A stretch of 64,000 bases of DNA, from NCBI GenBank assembly GCA_001304015.1, contig LJUY01000001.1:141520-205519 (forward strand), written 5' to 3'. Below the pieces are notes generated by a model. The model searched no databases, had not been told where the DNA came from, and worked only from the letters and a program-made list of their open reading frames with translations. Below are positions 26,974 through 36,822 of the stretch, in pieces (position 1 is the first letter of the stretch; every line of letters starts with the position of its first letter). The position numbers were made by a program, and so were the translations under genes. The DNA comes from a candidate division Zixibacteria bacterium SM23_81. GTDB taxonomy: Bacteria; SM23-81.

Positions 26974-27285
26974 TCAGCTCTCCTGCGTGTTTTCCTCCTC
27001 TTCCAGAGGCAGATTTCTCAGAGCTGTGAGTTCAGATCGCAATTTTTTGTTTTCTTTCCGGATGCGGCGAATTTCAGAGCGTAATTGAAGGTCGTGAAAG
27101 ATAGCTACTAAAAACCATACAATCAGTCCCACCACGAAGGCCTCGAAGAGGAATAGAATCAGAGGCAATTCGACGGACTCCCAGGTGTAGAAACGAACCA
27201 CCGTCCTCTGTTCCAAATTCTGGAGGGCAAAGGCAAGGACTAAGATCATCACTATGGCGATAAAAAGCCAACGTAAAATCCACAT
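26974..27285 (-). CDS. lapA: LapA-domain (DUF1049) membrane protein
   Basis: A 103-residue protein with two hydrophobic helices (LFIAIVMILVLAFALQN and LPLILFLFEAFVVGLIVW) followed by a charged coiled-coil tail (LRSEIRRIRKENKKLRSEL), the LapA pattern. Start at MWILRW with GGGAGG five bases upstream; an earlier in-frame codon is less likely. It leads the lapA-lapB-SPOR group behind a promoter at 27339-27367. In E. coli LapA and LapB act together in lipopolysaccharide assembly. Confidence 0.85.
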   Translation of the reverse strand: MWILRWLFIAIVMILVLAFALQNLEQRTVVRFYTWESVELPLILFLFEAFVVGLIVWFLVAIFHDLQLRSEIRRIRKENKKLRSELTALRNLPLEEEENTQES

Positions 27286-27338
27286 GGGGCACCTCCCACA
27301 GCTCAGGGTTGAGCAATTGTCGTTTCCCAAACTGGCAT

Positions 27339-27367
27339 AGGATAAAAAACTTTTAGACCAAAGTCAA
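27339..27367 (-). promoter_or_regulatory. Sigma-70-type promoter for lapA
   Basis: TTGACT (27367-27362), 17-base spacer, TATCCT (27344-27339) on the minus strand, 55 bases before the lapA ATG and just past the end of miaB. Confidence 0.65.
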
Positions 27368-27405
27368 GCCAAAAGGCGAATGAAGCTTACAGACTCTGAA
27401 AGGCT

Positions 27406-28791
27406 TCACTTTCTTGAGGGGAGCGAGATGGTATTCCGCTTCACCTCTGCCCGTCTGGTCGCTTCGAACTTATTCCCGGATGCTTGCTGTCCCCATGCCG
27501 TTCCGCTCTGGGCTCTTTTTACACGGACCTTAACCAGTGTGCCTATCAGCTCCTGACCTCCAGGAAAGTTCACCACTTTGTTGGTCCGGGTCCTGCCTGT
27601 GAGCTCTTGGATATTTCTTTTGCTTCGGCTCTCCACCAAAACCTCTTCGGTGTGACCGACGAGACCCTGATTGAGTTTATGAGTGATCTCTCGTTGAAGG
27701 GAAATGAGTCGCTCCAGCCTCCCCTGGCGCACACCTAAAGGCACTTGGTTTTTCTTCTCACCGGCGGCCGTTCCTGGCCGGTGAGAATACGCAAAGGTGA
27801 AGGCGTCGTCAAACTCCACATCTCGCATCAATCGAAGCGTCTCACGAAAGTCTTTCTCCGATTCCCCAGGAAAACCGGCGATGAGATCTGTTGTGATGCT
27901 CACACCGGGCAATATCTCCCGAGCTCGCTGTACCAAGGATCGATACTCCTCAGCTGTATACCCGCGGCGCATGGCCCGCAAGATCTTATCGGAGCCCGAT
28001 TGGAGGGGTAAATGTAGGTGTTCGCATACATTTTGACAGTCGGCCATAGCCAGGAGAATCTCCTGGTCCATGTCTCGTGGATGAGAGGTGATAAACCGAA
28101 TCCGATAGAGCCCGGATAGCTGATCGGCCTTTCTGAGCAAATCCTGAAGACCGCGGTGACCGTCTCTATAGGCATTGACATTTTGGCCCAGAAAAGTCAC
28201 CTCCCGGCAGCCCTTGACCACAAATCCCTTCACCTCCTGCAGAATCTGCTTTAGGGGACGACTCCGAGCCGGTCCGCGAAGGGCAGGAACAACACAGTAG
28301 GTACAGCGGTTATCGCAGCCCCTCATCACCGCCACGAAGGCGGAGACTCCGCCCCTGTATCTGGGGATTATTTGAGAATATGACTGCTGGGCGCAGACAG
28401 ACGTTTCCACGGTACGCAGGCCATCCGCTTGAGCTAAGAGCTTGGGCAGGTTCTTGTAGCTGTCAGTGCCCACCACCAGATCAATTCCGGGGATGAGTCC
28501 AAGAATTTCCTGCCCCATTCTTTGAGCCATGCATCCGCAGACCGCCAGCCGAGCACCAGGGCGATTCCTTTTCAATCCGGCTAATTCCCGAATGCGTCCC
28601 ATGGCTCGTTGCTCGGCATGCTCCCGAACGCTGCACGTGTTTACCAGAATCACATCTGCTTCCTCCAACGCTCTTGAAGGCCGGTAACCGGAACGCTCCA
28701 GGATGCTGGCCATGATATCTGCGTCGTAGAGATTCATCTGACAACCGTAGGATTCTATATAATAGGACTTTATCTCTGTTGCTTGGGTCAT
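27406..28791 (-). CDS. miaB: tRNA-2-methylthio-N6-dimethylallyladenosine synthase
   Basis: Radical-SAM methylthiotransferase acting on i6A37 made by MiaA. The 461-residue protein has the N-terminal UPF0004 domain (ESYGCQMNLYDADIM, VNTCSVREHAEQ, VCGCMAQRMG with three cluster cysteines), the radical-SAM core CDNRCTYCVVP, and a C-terminal TRAM domain (VLVESRSKRN). Its ATG overlaps the mtaB stop (TGATG). The tail after the TRAM region is somewhat extended and basic. It is the last gene of the long rimP group. Confidence 0.96.
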   Translation of the reverse strand: MTQATEIKSYYIESYGCQMNLYDADIMASILERSGYRPSRALEEADVILVNTCSVREHAEQRAMGRIRELAGLKRNRPGARLAVCGCMAQRMGQEILGLIPGIDLVVGTDSYKNLPKLLAQADGLRTVETSVCAQQSYSQIIPRYRGGVSAFVAVMRGCDNRCTYCVVPALRGPARSRPLKQILQEVKGFVVKGCREVTFLGQNVNAYRDGHRGLQDLLRKADQLSGLYRIRFITSHPRDMDQEILLAMADCQNVCEHLHLPLQSGSDKILRAMRRGYTAEEYRSLVQRAREILPGVSITTDLIAGFPGESEKDFRETLRLMRDVEFDDAFTFAYSHRPGTAAGEKKNQVPLGVRQGRLERLISLQREITHKLNQGLVGHTEEVLVESRSKRNIQELTGRTRTNKVVNFPGGQELIGTLVKVRVKRAQSGTAWGQQASGNKFEATRRAEVKRNTISLPSRK

Positions 28792-30101
28792 CAGCTCTCT
28801 CCTGCCCAGATCGGTCGACCCCAAGTACCCTCTTTAGCAACCCGTTGGATCTTTATGGGCACCAAACAGTTCATCATCTGATCAGATCCTTTGGTCAGAA
28901 CCTTGATGTAATTATCTGAAAGGCCGGTCAGCAGTCCTGTGGCCATATCCCTACGCTGCTCCATAAGAACCGTCAGCTGGGTACCCAGGAAAGAACGTCG
29001 AAAGGCTAGGGATTTCGAACGCGTTAAGCTACGCAGCACGTGACTCCTGTGCCTACGTACCTCCGGAGACACCTGATGAGACATGGTGGAGGCCGGGGTT
29101 CCCTCTCGTCCGGAGAAGCTAAAGACGTGAAATCGGCAAATGGGAAGATTCTGAAGCATGGTACGGGTTGCTCCAAACTGCTTCTCCGTCTCGCCCGGAA
29201 AGCCCACGATGACATCTGTACCGATGGCCACTCCGGGTATTTCTCGGGCTATTCTCTCGATGAGATGGGCATACTCAACTGCCCGGTAGGGCCGGTTCAT
29301 GGCTTGAAGGATCTGATCGTCTGCGCTTTGCATGGGAATATGTAGGTGTCGGCAGACCTTCTTGGAGTAACCCAGAAAGTCGATCAGCCGGTCGGTAAGA
29401 TCTGTGGGCTCGATGGAACTCAATCGCACCCGTCCCAGATCCGATTGTCCCTCAAGCCACTGTAGAAGGTACAGAAGGTCTACCTCGGGCCGTTGGGGGT
29501 CACGATAGCGGCCCAAGTTAACACCCGTGAGCACCAGTTCCCTGTATCCGGCCTGGATGAATCCCTTCACCTGTTGAGCCACGACAGAAAACTTGCGACT
29601 TCGGCTTCGTCCTCTGGCCATGGGAACCACGCAGTAGGTACAGTGACCATCGCAGCCATCTTGAATTTTAAGAAAGGCTCTTGTGTGTCGCGCAAAACCG
29701 GTGACTTCCATCTCGGGAAAATCTCGTTGCCCTTCGATCCGCGAGACGAAAACTCCTTGCCCTCTTTGCCTGTCCACATATTCCAGCAACCTGGCCTTCT
29801 CCGCGTTTCCCAGCACCAAGTCCACTCCGGGAATTTTGAGGAGTTGTTGAGGAGCTCGCTGAGCGTAACAACCCGTGACCACCACCAGGCGTTTCCCGGC
29901 ACGCCGAGCTGCACGTCGAATCATCTGTCGAGACCGGACGTCACTTCGATGGGTCACCGTACACGTGTTGATCACGTAAACATCCGCTTCCTGATGAAAA
30001 TCGACGCTGTGGAAGCCCTTCTCCTCCAATTGTCCGCGCATCGCCTCAGTCTCATATTGATTGAGCTTGCAGCCCAGGGTGTAAAATGCAACCATCGGCA
30101 T
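28791..30101 (-). CDS. mtaB: tRNA t6A37 methylthiotransferase MtaB
   Basis: Close relative of MiaB that converts t6A37 to ms2t6A37. The 436-residue protein opens MPMVAFYTLGCKLNQYETE, with TCTVTHRSDVRSRQMIRRA and VTGCYAQR supplying the other cysteines of the UPF0004 cluster. The radical-SAM core reads CDGHCTYCVVPMARG, and a C-terminal TRAM segment follows. TLGCKLNQ-type openings distinguish MtaB from MiaB. Start at ATG 30101 with GAGGTG eight bases upstream. Confidence 0.93.
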   Translation of the reverse strand: MPMVAFYTLGCKLNQYETEAMRGQLEEKGFHSVDFHQEADVYVINTCTVTHRSDVRSRQMIRRAARRAGKRLVVVTGCYAQRAPQQLLKIPGVDLVLGNAEKARLLEYVDRQRGQGVFVSRIEGQRDFPEMEVTGFARHTRAFLKIQDGCDGHCTYCVVPMARGRSRSRKFSVVAQQVKGFIQAGYRELVLTGVNLGRYRDPQRPEVDLLYLLQWLEGQSDLGRVRLSSIEPTDLTDRLIDFLGYSKKVCRHLHIPMQSADDQILQAMNRPYRAVEYAHLIERIAREIPGVAIGTDVIVGFPGETEKQFGATRTMLQNLPICRFHVFSFSGREGTPASTMSHQVSPEVRRHRSHVLRSLTRSKSLAFRRSFLGTQLTVLMEQRRDMATGLLTGLSDNYIKVLTKGSDQMMNCLVPIKIQRVAKEGTWGRPIWAGES

Positions 30102-30129
30102 GGATTTCACCTCAGCAAAAACATGTTCA

Positions 30130-31404
30130 CTAAGAATCGTCGCACAGATCCTCGACCGTGTAAAAGTCCTTTTCGATTGGTCCGATGGCCACCAAGGAAA
30201 GCCGTTGACGTTGGAAGAGTTCTTGGGCCACCTTCTTGACCTCCCGTGCGGAGACAGCATCGATACGCGCCTCTGTTTCGTCCAGACTCAGGGGCATGCC
30301 AAGCAGCAACTCCTGTTGGGCCAGCCGCATCATCCTGGATCCCATGCTCTCCAGACCGAGCATCAACCTCCCCTTCAGCTGAGCCTTGGCGTGTTTCAGC
30401 TCGTCTCCCTGCAGCCCATCCTCCCTGAGCAGGTCCAGTTCCCTAAGAACGGCTTTCAGGACCTCCCTTGATTTGCTGGGATCGGTAGCCATATAGATGT
30501 TGAAAAATCCGGTGTCACTGGCCAGACCTAAACATGAGTAAACGGCATAGGCTAGTCCTTTTCTTTCCCTTACGTTCTGAAACAGCCGAGAGCTCATACC
30601 ATCGCCTAGGACGGTGTTCAGGACGAGAAGAGCATATTTCCCATCATGTGCATAGGGATAAGCCAATCCTCCCAGGCAGACGTGAAGCTGTTTGATTTTT
30701 TTCGGCAGAATGGAGAGCTGCCCAGAGGATTGAAACAGGCCGCTGCGCCTTTTTATGGGATCCGAAGATCTTGGTAAGCGAAACAGTCTCTGGACTTCCT
30801 TTACCAGCCCTCGGTGGTCCAAGTTTCCAGCGGCTGCCACCACGGTGTTATCGGGTCGATAGAAGGCCACGACTTGGTCTCGTAGTCCTCTCTGGCTAAA
30901 CTGAGCCACCGTCTGGGGGATTCCAATAATGGGAAGTCCCAGAGTGTTGCCACGCCATACGTTGGCTATAATGCGTTCGTCGATGTATTCTGCGGGGGAA
31001 TCCTCTAAATCCCTGATCTCATCCTGCACCACCCGCTTCTCCTTCTCTATCTCCTGTTCGTCAAAGCGGGGATGAAGAATGAGGTCTGAAAGAACGTCTA
31101 TGGCTAAGGGAAGATGTTCATCGAGAATTCTTGCTTGATAGCAGGTTCTCTCCCGGCTGGTGAAGCCGTTCAGACCCCCACCCACCGACTCCAGGGATTC
31201 GGCAATCTGGCGGGCATCCCGGCGCCTGCTACCCTTGAACAGCATGTGCTCGATGAAGTGGAAGATACCATTGATCTCGGGAGTCTCGTCCCTCGATCCC
31301 GCCTCCACCCATACACCCATGGAGACAGACCGTACGTGAGGGACATGTTCGGTGACAACCCGCAGACCGTTGGGAAGGATGGATTTCTGATAGGAAGAAT
31401 CCAT
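30130..31404 (-). CDS. M16-family zinc peptidase
   Basis: A 424-residue pitrilysin-type metalloprotease. The inverted zinc motif HFIEH (His49, Glu52, His53) is intact, and the downstream glutamates lie in the following helix. LPNGLRVVTEHVPHVRSVSMGVWVEAGSRDE is family-typical but split here as LPNGLRVV and GVWVEAGSRDE. The C-terminal half shows the RERKGLAYAVYS segment. Genes of this YmxG-like type commonly follow pnp in bacteria, as here (nine bases). Natural substrate unknown. Confidence 0.92.
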   Translation of the reverse strand: MDSSYQKSILPNGLRVVTEHVPHVRSVSMGVWVEAGSRDETPEINGIFHFIEHMLFKGSRRRDARQIAESLESVGGGLNGFTSRERTCYQARILDEHLPLAIDVLSDLILHPRFDEQEIEKEKRVVQDEIRDLEDSPAEYIDERIIANVWRGNTLGLPIIGIPQTVAQFSQRGLRDQVVAFYRPDNTVVAAAGNLDHRGLVKEVQRLFRLPRSSDPIKRRSGLFQSSGQLSILPKKIKQLHVCLGGLAYPYAHDGKYALLVLNTVLGDGMSSRLFQNVRERKGLAYAVYSCLGLASDTGFFNIYMATDPSKSREVLKAVLRELDLLREDGLQGDELKHAKAQLKGRLMLGLESMGSRMMRLAQQELLLGMPLSLDETEARIDAVSAREVKKVAQELFQRQRLSLVAIGPIEKDFYTVEDLCDDS

Positions 31405-31413
31405 AAAGATGGG

Positions 31414-33558
31414 TCAGCGATTTATTTTCGGCCTGTGCTTCGATGGCGGCCGACGGCGTTGGTGGGATTTTGTCCTCTCCGGACCTCCACCTAACAGCAC
31501 CTTTCTGCTCAGCCTGATTTTGCCCTGATCGTCGATATCCAGGACCTTCACCTGAATTTCATCGTTGAGATTAACCACATCCTCGACGCGTGCCACACGA
31601 TGGTGCTCCAGCTGAGAGATGTGCACCAATCCCTCCTTGCCTGGTAAAATTTCCACGAATGCACCAAAGCCTGTGATCTTTTTGACCTTACCAGTATAGA
31701 CCTGACCTACCTCCACATCTGCAGTCAGATTCTTGATGATCTCCAGAGCCTTGGGGCCACCTTCGGGATCAGAGGAAGCGATGGTGATGGTGCCATCATC
31801 GTCGATATCGATTTGAGCCCCCGTCTCCTCCGTGATCTTTCTAATAACCTTTCCTCCGGGACCGATGACGTCGCCGATCTTCTCGGGATCGATCACAAGG
31901 GTGAGAATCCTGGGCGCATAGACTGAGAGCTCAGCGCGGGGAGCTGAGATAGTCTTGTTCATAGCATCCAGGATGGCTATTCTTGCCTGTCGGGCTCGCT
32001 CAAAGGCCTGGCCCAATACTTCCAGTGAAATTCCTGAGATCTTCAAATCCATCTGGACGGCTGTGATGCCATTCTTCGTTCCCGTGGCTTTCAAGTCCAT
32101 ATCCCCAAGATGATCCTCTATTCCGAGGATATCGGTCAACAGCGCCACCCGATCGTCCTCCTTGACTAGACCGACGGCCACTCCCGCCACTGCCTCTTTC
32201 ATCGGCACGCCGGCATCCATGAGGGATAAGGAGCCTGCGCACACGGTGGCCATGGAGGAAGAGCCATTCGATTCCAAAATGTCAGAGACGATGCGAATGG
32301 TGTAAGGAAAGACCTCATCAGAGGGAATGACGGGCTCAATGGCTCTCTCGGCCAGAGCCCCATGTCCTATCTCACGCCGGCCCGGGCCACGGATGGGGCG
32401 TACTTCCCCGACACTAAAAGGAGGAAAGTTATAGTGAAGCATATAGCTCTTCCAAGATTCGCCCTCAAGAGCGTCGATTTTCTGTTCATCCATCTTGGTT
32501 CCCAAGGTTGTCACAGCCAGGCTCTGGGTCTGTCCTCTGGTGAACAGAGCTGATCCATGAGTACGGGGCAAAAAAGCCACATCACAGCTGATAGGGCGAA
32601 TTTCATCAAGCTTACGGCCGTCAATGCGTTGACCTCTCTCGATGATTTTGCGGCGCATGTCCGCTTTCTCTAGATCCTGAAGAGCCGTTTTCATCTCTCC
32701 CTCGCGTTCGGGAAATTCCTCGCCGAGAGCCTCTAAGGTGCTTTCCACCAGAGCTGTAAGAGCTTTCTGACGTGCCTCCTTGTCCGCTATGGTGTTGATC
32801 CGGGAAATTTCCTCAGAAGCTCGCTCCTTCACCGCTGCGACCAGCTTATCGTCCACGGGCTTGGCCTCAAATTTCTCTTTGGGCCTGCCACACACGGCAA
32901 CCAGGTCCTCTTGGAGCTGAATGACTCGGTCGAGCGTTGGGCGAGCGGCCTCGATGGCTCCCAGGAGGACCTCTTCGGAGATCTCTTTAGCTCTGCCCTC
33001 TATCATGCTGAGGGATTCGCTTGTTCCAGAGATGACGATGTCCAAGTCGCTCTCTTCCAACTGAGAAAAGGTGGGATTGACCACGTATTCATCGCCCAGT
33101 CTTCCCATGCGCACCGCGCCGATAGGTCCCTGGAAGGGACAACCAGATAAACATAGAGCCGCCGATGCGCCGATCATCCCCAGTACGTCGGCGTCATTTT
33201 CCTGATCTGCCGACAAGACCGAGACGATGATCTGAACTTCATTCATATAACCCTCAGGAAACAGAGGGCGGATTGGGCGATCTACCAGTCTGGCGCTGAG
33301 GACCTCTTTCTCCCCCGGTCGCCCCTCCCGTTTAAAGAATCCGCCGGGAATTTTCCCGGCAGCATAGGCTTTTTGACGGTATTCCACAAACAAGGGAAAC
33401 CAGTCTTGCTCCCTGGGCTCATCAGAAACTACCACTGTGGCCAATATCATAGTGTCTCCGTATTGAACAGAAACTGCTCCCAGGGCCTGTTTGGCCACTC
33501 GACCGCTCTCAAGGGTAAGATTCCTGCCGCCTACCTCGGCCTCTACTTTATGAATCAT
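31414..33558 (-). CDS. pnp: Polyribonucleotide nucleotidyltransferase
   Basis: Phosphorolytic 3'-5' exoribonuclease of the degradosome. The 714-residue protein has two RNase PH domains (GDTMILATVVVSDEPRE; FTRGQTQSLAVTTLGT), then a KH domain (VIGPGGKVIRKITEETGAQI) and an S1 domain (GQVYTGKVKKITGFGAFVEI). The second PH core has the catalytic DILGIEDHLGDMD region. I start at MIHKVEAEV (33558), preceded by GAGGT, instead of 22 codons upstream inside the rpsO-pnp gap. rpsO-pnp order is the common bacterial one. Confidence 0.97.
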   Translation of the reverse strand: MIHKVEAEVGGRNLTLESGRVAKQALGAVSVQYGDTMILATVVVSDEPREQDWFPLFVEYRQKAYAAGKIPGGFFKREGRPGEKEVLSARLVDRPIRPLFPEGYMNEVQIIVSVLSADQENDADVLGMIGASAALCLSGCPFQGPIGAVRMGRLGDEYVVNPTFSQLEESDLDIVISGTSESLSMIEGRAKEISEEVLLGAIEAARPTLDRVIQLQEDLVAVCGRPKEKFEAKPVDDKLVAAVKERASEEISRINTIADKEARQKALTALVESTLEALGEEFPEREGEMKTALQDLEKADMRRKIIERGQRIDGRKLDEIRPISCDVAFLPRTHGSALFTRGQTQSLAVTTLGTKMDEQKIDALEGESWKSYMLHYNFPPFSVGEVRPIRGPGRREIGHGALAERAIEPVIPSDEVFPYTIRIVSDILESNGSSSMATVCAGSLSLMDAGVPMKEAVAGVAVGLVKEDDRVALLTDILGIEDHLGDMDLKATGTKNGITAVQMDLKISGISLEVLGQAFERARQARIAILDAMNKTISAPRAELSVYAPRILTLVIDPEKIGDVIGPGGKVIRKITEETGAQIDIDDDGTITIASSDPEGGPKALEIIKNLTADVEVGQVYTGKVKKITGFGAFVEILPGKEGLVHISQLEHHRVARVEDVVNLNDEIQVKVLDIDDQGKIRLSRKVLLGGGPERTKSHQRRRPPSKHRPKINR

Positions 33559-33646
33559 GAGTCTTTTTACCTCGATTTCTTGACCTAATGACTTAGTTCT
33601 GGCAATTACTCCTTGATAAACCACCAGCTAGCCCCATAACGAGGAG

Positions 33647-33916
33647 CTAACGCCTGAGACGAAGGGTCTTGACCAAGTTTCTATATCGCTCCATGTCCTG
33701 AGACATCAAGTAATTAAGAAGTCTTCGTCGCTTGCCTACCAGCATCAATAGACCCCGACGGGAGTGATGATCCTTTGGGTGCTCCTTGAAGTGTTGGGTT
33801 AAGTCGTTGATCCGTTTGGTGAGCAGAGCAACCTGAACTTCAGTCGAGCCGGTGTCCTTGTCGTGTCGTCGATGCTTCCCGATAAGCTGCTTTTTTCCGG
33901 TCGTGCTCAATGGCAT
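33647..33916 (-). CDS. rpsO: 30S ribosomal protein S15
   Basis: An 89-residue 16S rRNA-binding protein with the standard sequence: [45 protein letters not shown]. Length is exactly that of the family. Lies between ribF and pnp. Confidence 0.98.
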   Translation of the reverse strand: MPLSTTGKKQLIGKHRRHDKDTGSTEVQVALLTKRINDLTQHFKEHPKDHHSRRGLLMLVGKRRRLLNYLMSQDMERYRNLVKTLRLRR

Positions 33917-33951
33917 AACTACGACACCTCCATAAAGTGAAAACCCAGCAG

Positions 33952-34881
33952 TTAATCTGGCGCCAACAGGCGTCGAGCGACCTCCTCGTCTTTCCTGATT
34001 TGCTCGCTCAGCCTAGCGCCGTCTTCGAATCTCTCCTCGTCCCTAATTTTCTCTATTAACTTGATACTAAGCTCTTGACCATAAAGCGATTGTTGAAAAT
34101 CAAAGAAATGAATTTCAAGCCTTCGGGTTGTGCCTCCGAATGTGGGACTCACGCCCACATTGAGCAGTCCTCGCAATGCAGAAACTGTGAAATCCGAGAC
34201 CACAGCGTATACTCCATTGCCCGGGATTAACTTCTCAGAATGTACTTCCATGTTCGCCGTGGGATAGTTTAAAAATCTGCCGCGTCCATCTCCAGGGACA
34301 ACCCGGCCCGCAAGGCTGTAGGGTCGCCCCAACATCTCCGCAGCTTCTCTTACTTTGCCTGCCAAGAGCTTACTGCGAATCCCGGTGCTGCTGATGGGCA
34401 CGCCACGGCACAGGATAGATTCCACGGCTTCTACCTGGAAACCCAAACTGGGGCCCATTTCCTCCAGCGTCTCCAAACGTCCCTGGCGATCCCGACCAAA
34501 GGTATGGTCATGACCGATGATCACTCGCCAAGCTTTAAGCTTCTGGTGAAGGATCTTTTCTACAAATTCACGAGCCTTCATTTGGGCCAGCTGTCTTGTG
34601 AAGGGCAGAATGACAACCACATCAAGCCCCAGACCAGTGAACATCTCTATTTTTTCTCTTTCAGTGGTCAATAGAGGAGGAGCCGTCTGGGGGTCAAGCA
34701 GGCTCTGGGGATGGGGCTTAAAGGTGACCACTAAGCTAGTTCCTGCCTCCGACCGTGCCCTTTCGACGACTTTCTCAAGAATGGCGATATGAGCCAGGTG
34801 AACCCCGTCGAAGGTGCCCACAGTCAACACTGGGCGCTCTAATTCCTTGAGCTTATCAGAGGTGAGCGAAAGGACATACAT
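33952..34881 (-). CDS. ribF: Bifunctional riboflavin kinase / FAD synthetase
   Basis: Makes FMN and then FAD. The 309-residue protein has the N-terminal FAD synthetase domain ([16 protein letters not shown] nucleotidyltransferase motif; [21 protein letters not shown]) and the C-terminal riboflavin kinase domain ([38 protein letters not shown]). It sits between truB and rpsO. Confidence 0.97.
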   Translation of the reverse strand: MYVLSLTSDKLKELERPVLTVGTFDGVHLAHIAILEKVVERARSEAGTSLVVTFKPHPQSLLDPQTAPPLLTTEREKIEMFTGLGLDVVVILPFTRQLAQMKAREFVEKILHQKLKAWRVIIGHDHTFGRDRQGRLETLEEMGPSLGFQVEAVESILCRGVPISSTGIRSKLLAGKVREAAEMLGRPYSLAGRVVPGDGRGRFLNYPTANMEVHSEKLIPGNGVYAVVSDFTVSALRGLLNVGVSPTFGGTTRRLEIHFFDFQQSLYGQELSIKLIEKIRDEERFEDGARLSEQIRKDEEVARRLLAPD

Positions 34882-34891
34882 CGTTATATTC

Positions 34892-35872
34892 TCAGCTCAG
34901 AATTTGCAGCGACCGGCAGATACGATCCGAAAATGTGAGGCTAGTGAGTTGGTCGGTATGAACCAAGAGTTCAGCCATGGCCAAAAGCTTTCCCTCCGTA
35001 TCCTCTATCCTAATTGCATCGCCCTTTTTAGCCCCTATGTCCACCTCCCGGAAGATCTCCCTGGTCATTGGCTGTCCATGGATGACTCTGGATACTTCTC
35101 GGGGTCGCACAACGAACCGAGGATACGTTATCAACCCCTGGCCGACGGGCAATAGAAACTGCTCAAGCTGCTCGAGTTGGGCCAATTCCACGACCCGAGC
35201 CAATGGCAAAGCATCGCCATCCCGAAAGGGGCCAAGACGCGTCCTTTTTAGCTCTAGGAGGTAAGCCCCACAACCCAGCTCCTTGCCGATGTCTGCCGCT
35301 AAAACCCGAATATAGGTTCCCGAAGAACAGCTAATCTGGAGGATAACTTGCGGCAAATCAATATGACAAATTTCCAAAGATCGGATGAAAACGGGACGCG
35401 GATGACGTGCAACCGTTTTGCCTTGTCGAGCAAGTCGATACAGGGGTTGGCCTCGATGCTTCACAGCCGAGAACATGGGCGGTATCTGCTCCTGCGTTCC
35501 TAAAAAACGATCGCAAACCTTGCGCATCTCCGCCATTGAGACCTTGGGAGATTCGTTTGAGAGTGATATTTGACCCTGAGCATCCAGTGTGTCACTCTCC
35601 CCCCCCAACATTATGGTCGCTCGGTATTCCTTTTCCAGACCTACCAAAAAGCGAGCCATCTTTGTGGCTCTGCCAACACAGAGCAGCAACACCCCTGTGG
35701 CTATGGGATCGAGCGTGCCGGTGTGCCCGATCTTCTGAATCCTCAAGGCCCGGCGCACTTTGGCCACCACGTCGTGCGAGGTCCACCCGGATGGCTTGTC
35801 GATGTTTAAGAGACCGCTAAGCTCTGATCGTTGCTGAATTCCCGAATTCCGGCGAGTTTCCCCTATAGCCAT
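34892..35872 (-). CDS. truB: tRNA pseudouridine(55) synthase
   Basis: Forms pseudouridine 55 in the tRNA T-loop. The 326-residue protein carries LLNIDKPSGWTSHDVV and the catalytic GHTGTLDPIATGVL, whose aspartate attacks the uridine. A C-terminal PUA-like domain follows (QGLITYPRFVVRP and on). Its ATG lies ten bases inside the end of nrnA. Confidence 0.97.
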   Translation of the reverse strand: MAIGETRRNSGIQQRSELSGLLNIDKPSGWTSHDVVAKVRRALRIQKIGHTGTLDPIATGVLLLCVGRATKMARFLVGLEKEYRATIMLGGESDTLDAQGQISLSNESPKVSMAEMRKVCDRFLGTQEQIPPMFSAVKHRGQPLYRLARQGKTVARHPRPVFIRSLEICHIDLPQVILQISCSSGTYIRVLAADIGKELGCGAYLLELKRTRLGPFRDGDALPLARVVELAQLEQLEQFLLPVGQGLITYPRFVVRPREVSRVIHGQPMTREIFREVDIGAKKGDAIRIEDTEGKLLAMAELLVHTDQLTSLTFSDRICRSLQILS

Positions 35873-36822
35873 TTCTTGATTTCCATAAGAGCCCGATCCC
35901 GGACCATAGACAGAGAGCCTTTCGCTCGATAGCCCGCAGCGTTTGGATGACCACCACCACCCAGAGCCTCAGCGATTTTATTGGATTTGATGGCACCACG
36001 AGACCGAAGGCTCACCTTCACGGTATCCGAAGACTCTTCTCGTATCAAAACGCCCACCAGGCAGCCTTTCAGGGAAAGAAGATGGTCCGCGATACCCGCC
36101 GCTCCATCGGGGTGCGCTTGGCATTCCTCCATGTCCCTCCGATCCAGGCAGACCAGTCCGACGCGATTGTTTTCTAATGTTTCTATCTTGCCCAAGGCGC
36201 GGCCCAGGAGTTTTAGGCTGGAAGCAGAGCGCTGCTCGTAGACCTGGGCGGCTATAGAGTCAGGCTTAGCCCCTTCAGCGGCCAACTCAGCGGCCACAGC
36301 GAGGCATTTGGCTGAGGTGTTGGGAAAACGAAATCCACCAGTATCAGCTATGATAGCCGTGTAGAGCTGAATGGCTCGTTCCCGTCCTATGGGTATCTCC
36401 AGATCTTTGAGAAGGTCGACGATTAATTCTCCCGTAGAAGATGCCTTGGGTTCTAGGTAGGTTGGATCTTCAGGTTTCGATAAGTAAGGATGATGATCGA
36501 TAGTGATGACCGTCGCATCGGGCGCGATAAAATCTCTCACTGTGCCAAGCCGATCCAAAGTGGAGCAATCCAGCATAGCCACAGTGTCGGGTCGAAAACC
36601 AGCGGGCAATTGATCCCGAATGAGTCCACAGGAGTCCAGAAATTTATATCTGGCAGGAACGGGATCCTGATTCACGATGGCCACTCCCTTTCCCAGATCT
36701 CTCAGGATGCTGGCCATGGCCAGCTGAGATCCAACGGAGTCTCCATCTGGCTCAACATGAGAGCAAACCATCACATGGTGGCTTTCCCTAATCGCCTGTA
36801 CGACCCCCCTCAGATTCTTCAT
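35863..36822 (-). CDS. nrnA: DHH-family oligoribonuclease / pAp phosphatase (NrnA-like)
   Basis: Degrades short RNA oligomers and pAp. The 319-residue protein shows the DHH domain (HVEPDGDSVGSQLAM; MLDCSTLDRLG; TIDHHPY, the DHH signature; ADTGGFRFPNTS) and the DHHA1 domain with GGGGHPNAAGYRA at the end. The family start fits the ATG at 36822, which lies 35 bases inside rbfA. It ends in TAG, overlapping truB. Placement in the infB-rbfA-truB cluster is typical. Confidence 0.95.
   Translation of the reverse strand: MKNLRGVVQAIRESHHVMVCSHVEPDGDSVGSQLAMASILRDLGKGVAIVNQDPVPARYKFLDSCGLIRDQLPAGFRPDTVAMLDCSTLDRLGTVRDFIAPDATVITIDHHPYLSKPEDPTYLEPKASSTGELIVDLLKDLEIPIGRERAIQLYTAIIADTGGFRFPNTSAKCLAVAAELAAEGAKPDSIAAQVYEQRSASSLKLLGRALGKIETLENNRVGLVCLDRRDMEECQAHPDGAAGIADHLLSLKGCLVGVLIREESSDTVKVSLRSRGAIKSNKIAEALGGGGHPNAAGYRAKGSLSMVRDRALMEIKKWL

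Noticed and set aside
29493..30239. 248-codon plus-strand open frame
   Set aside because: Antisense to mtaB, whose cluster cysteines and radical-SAM motif are intact.
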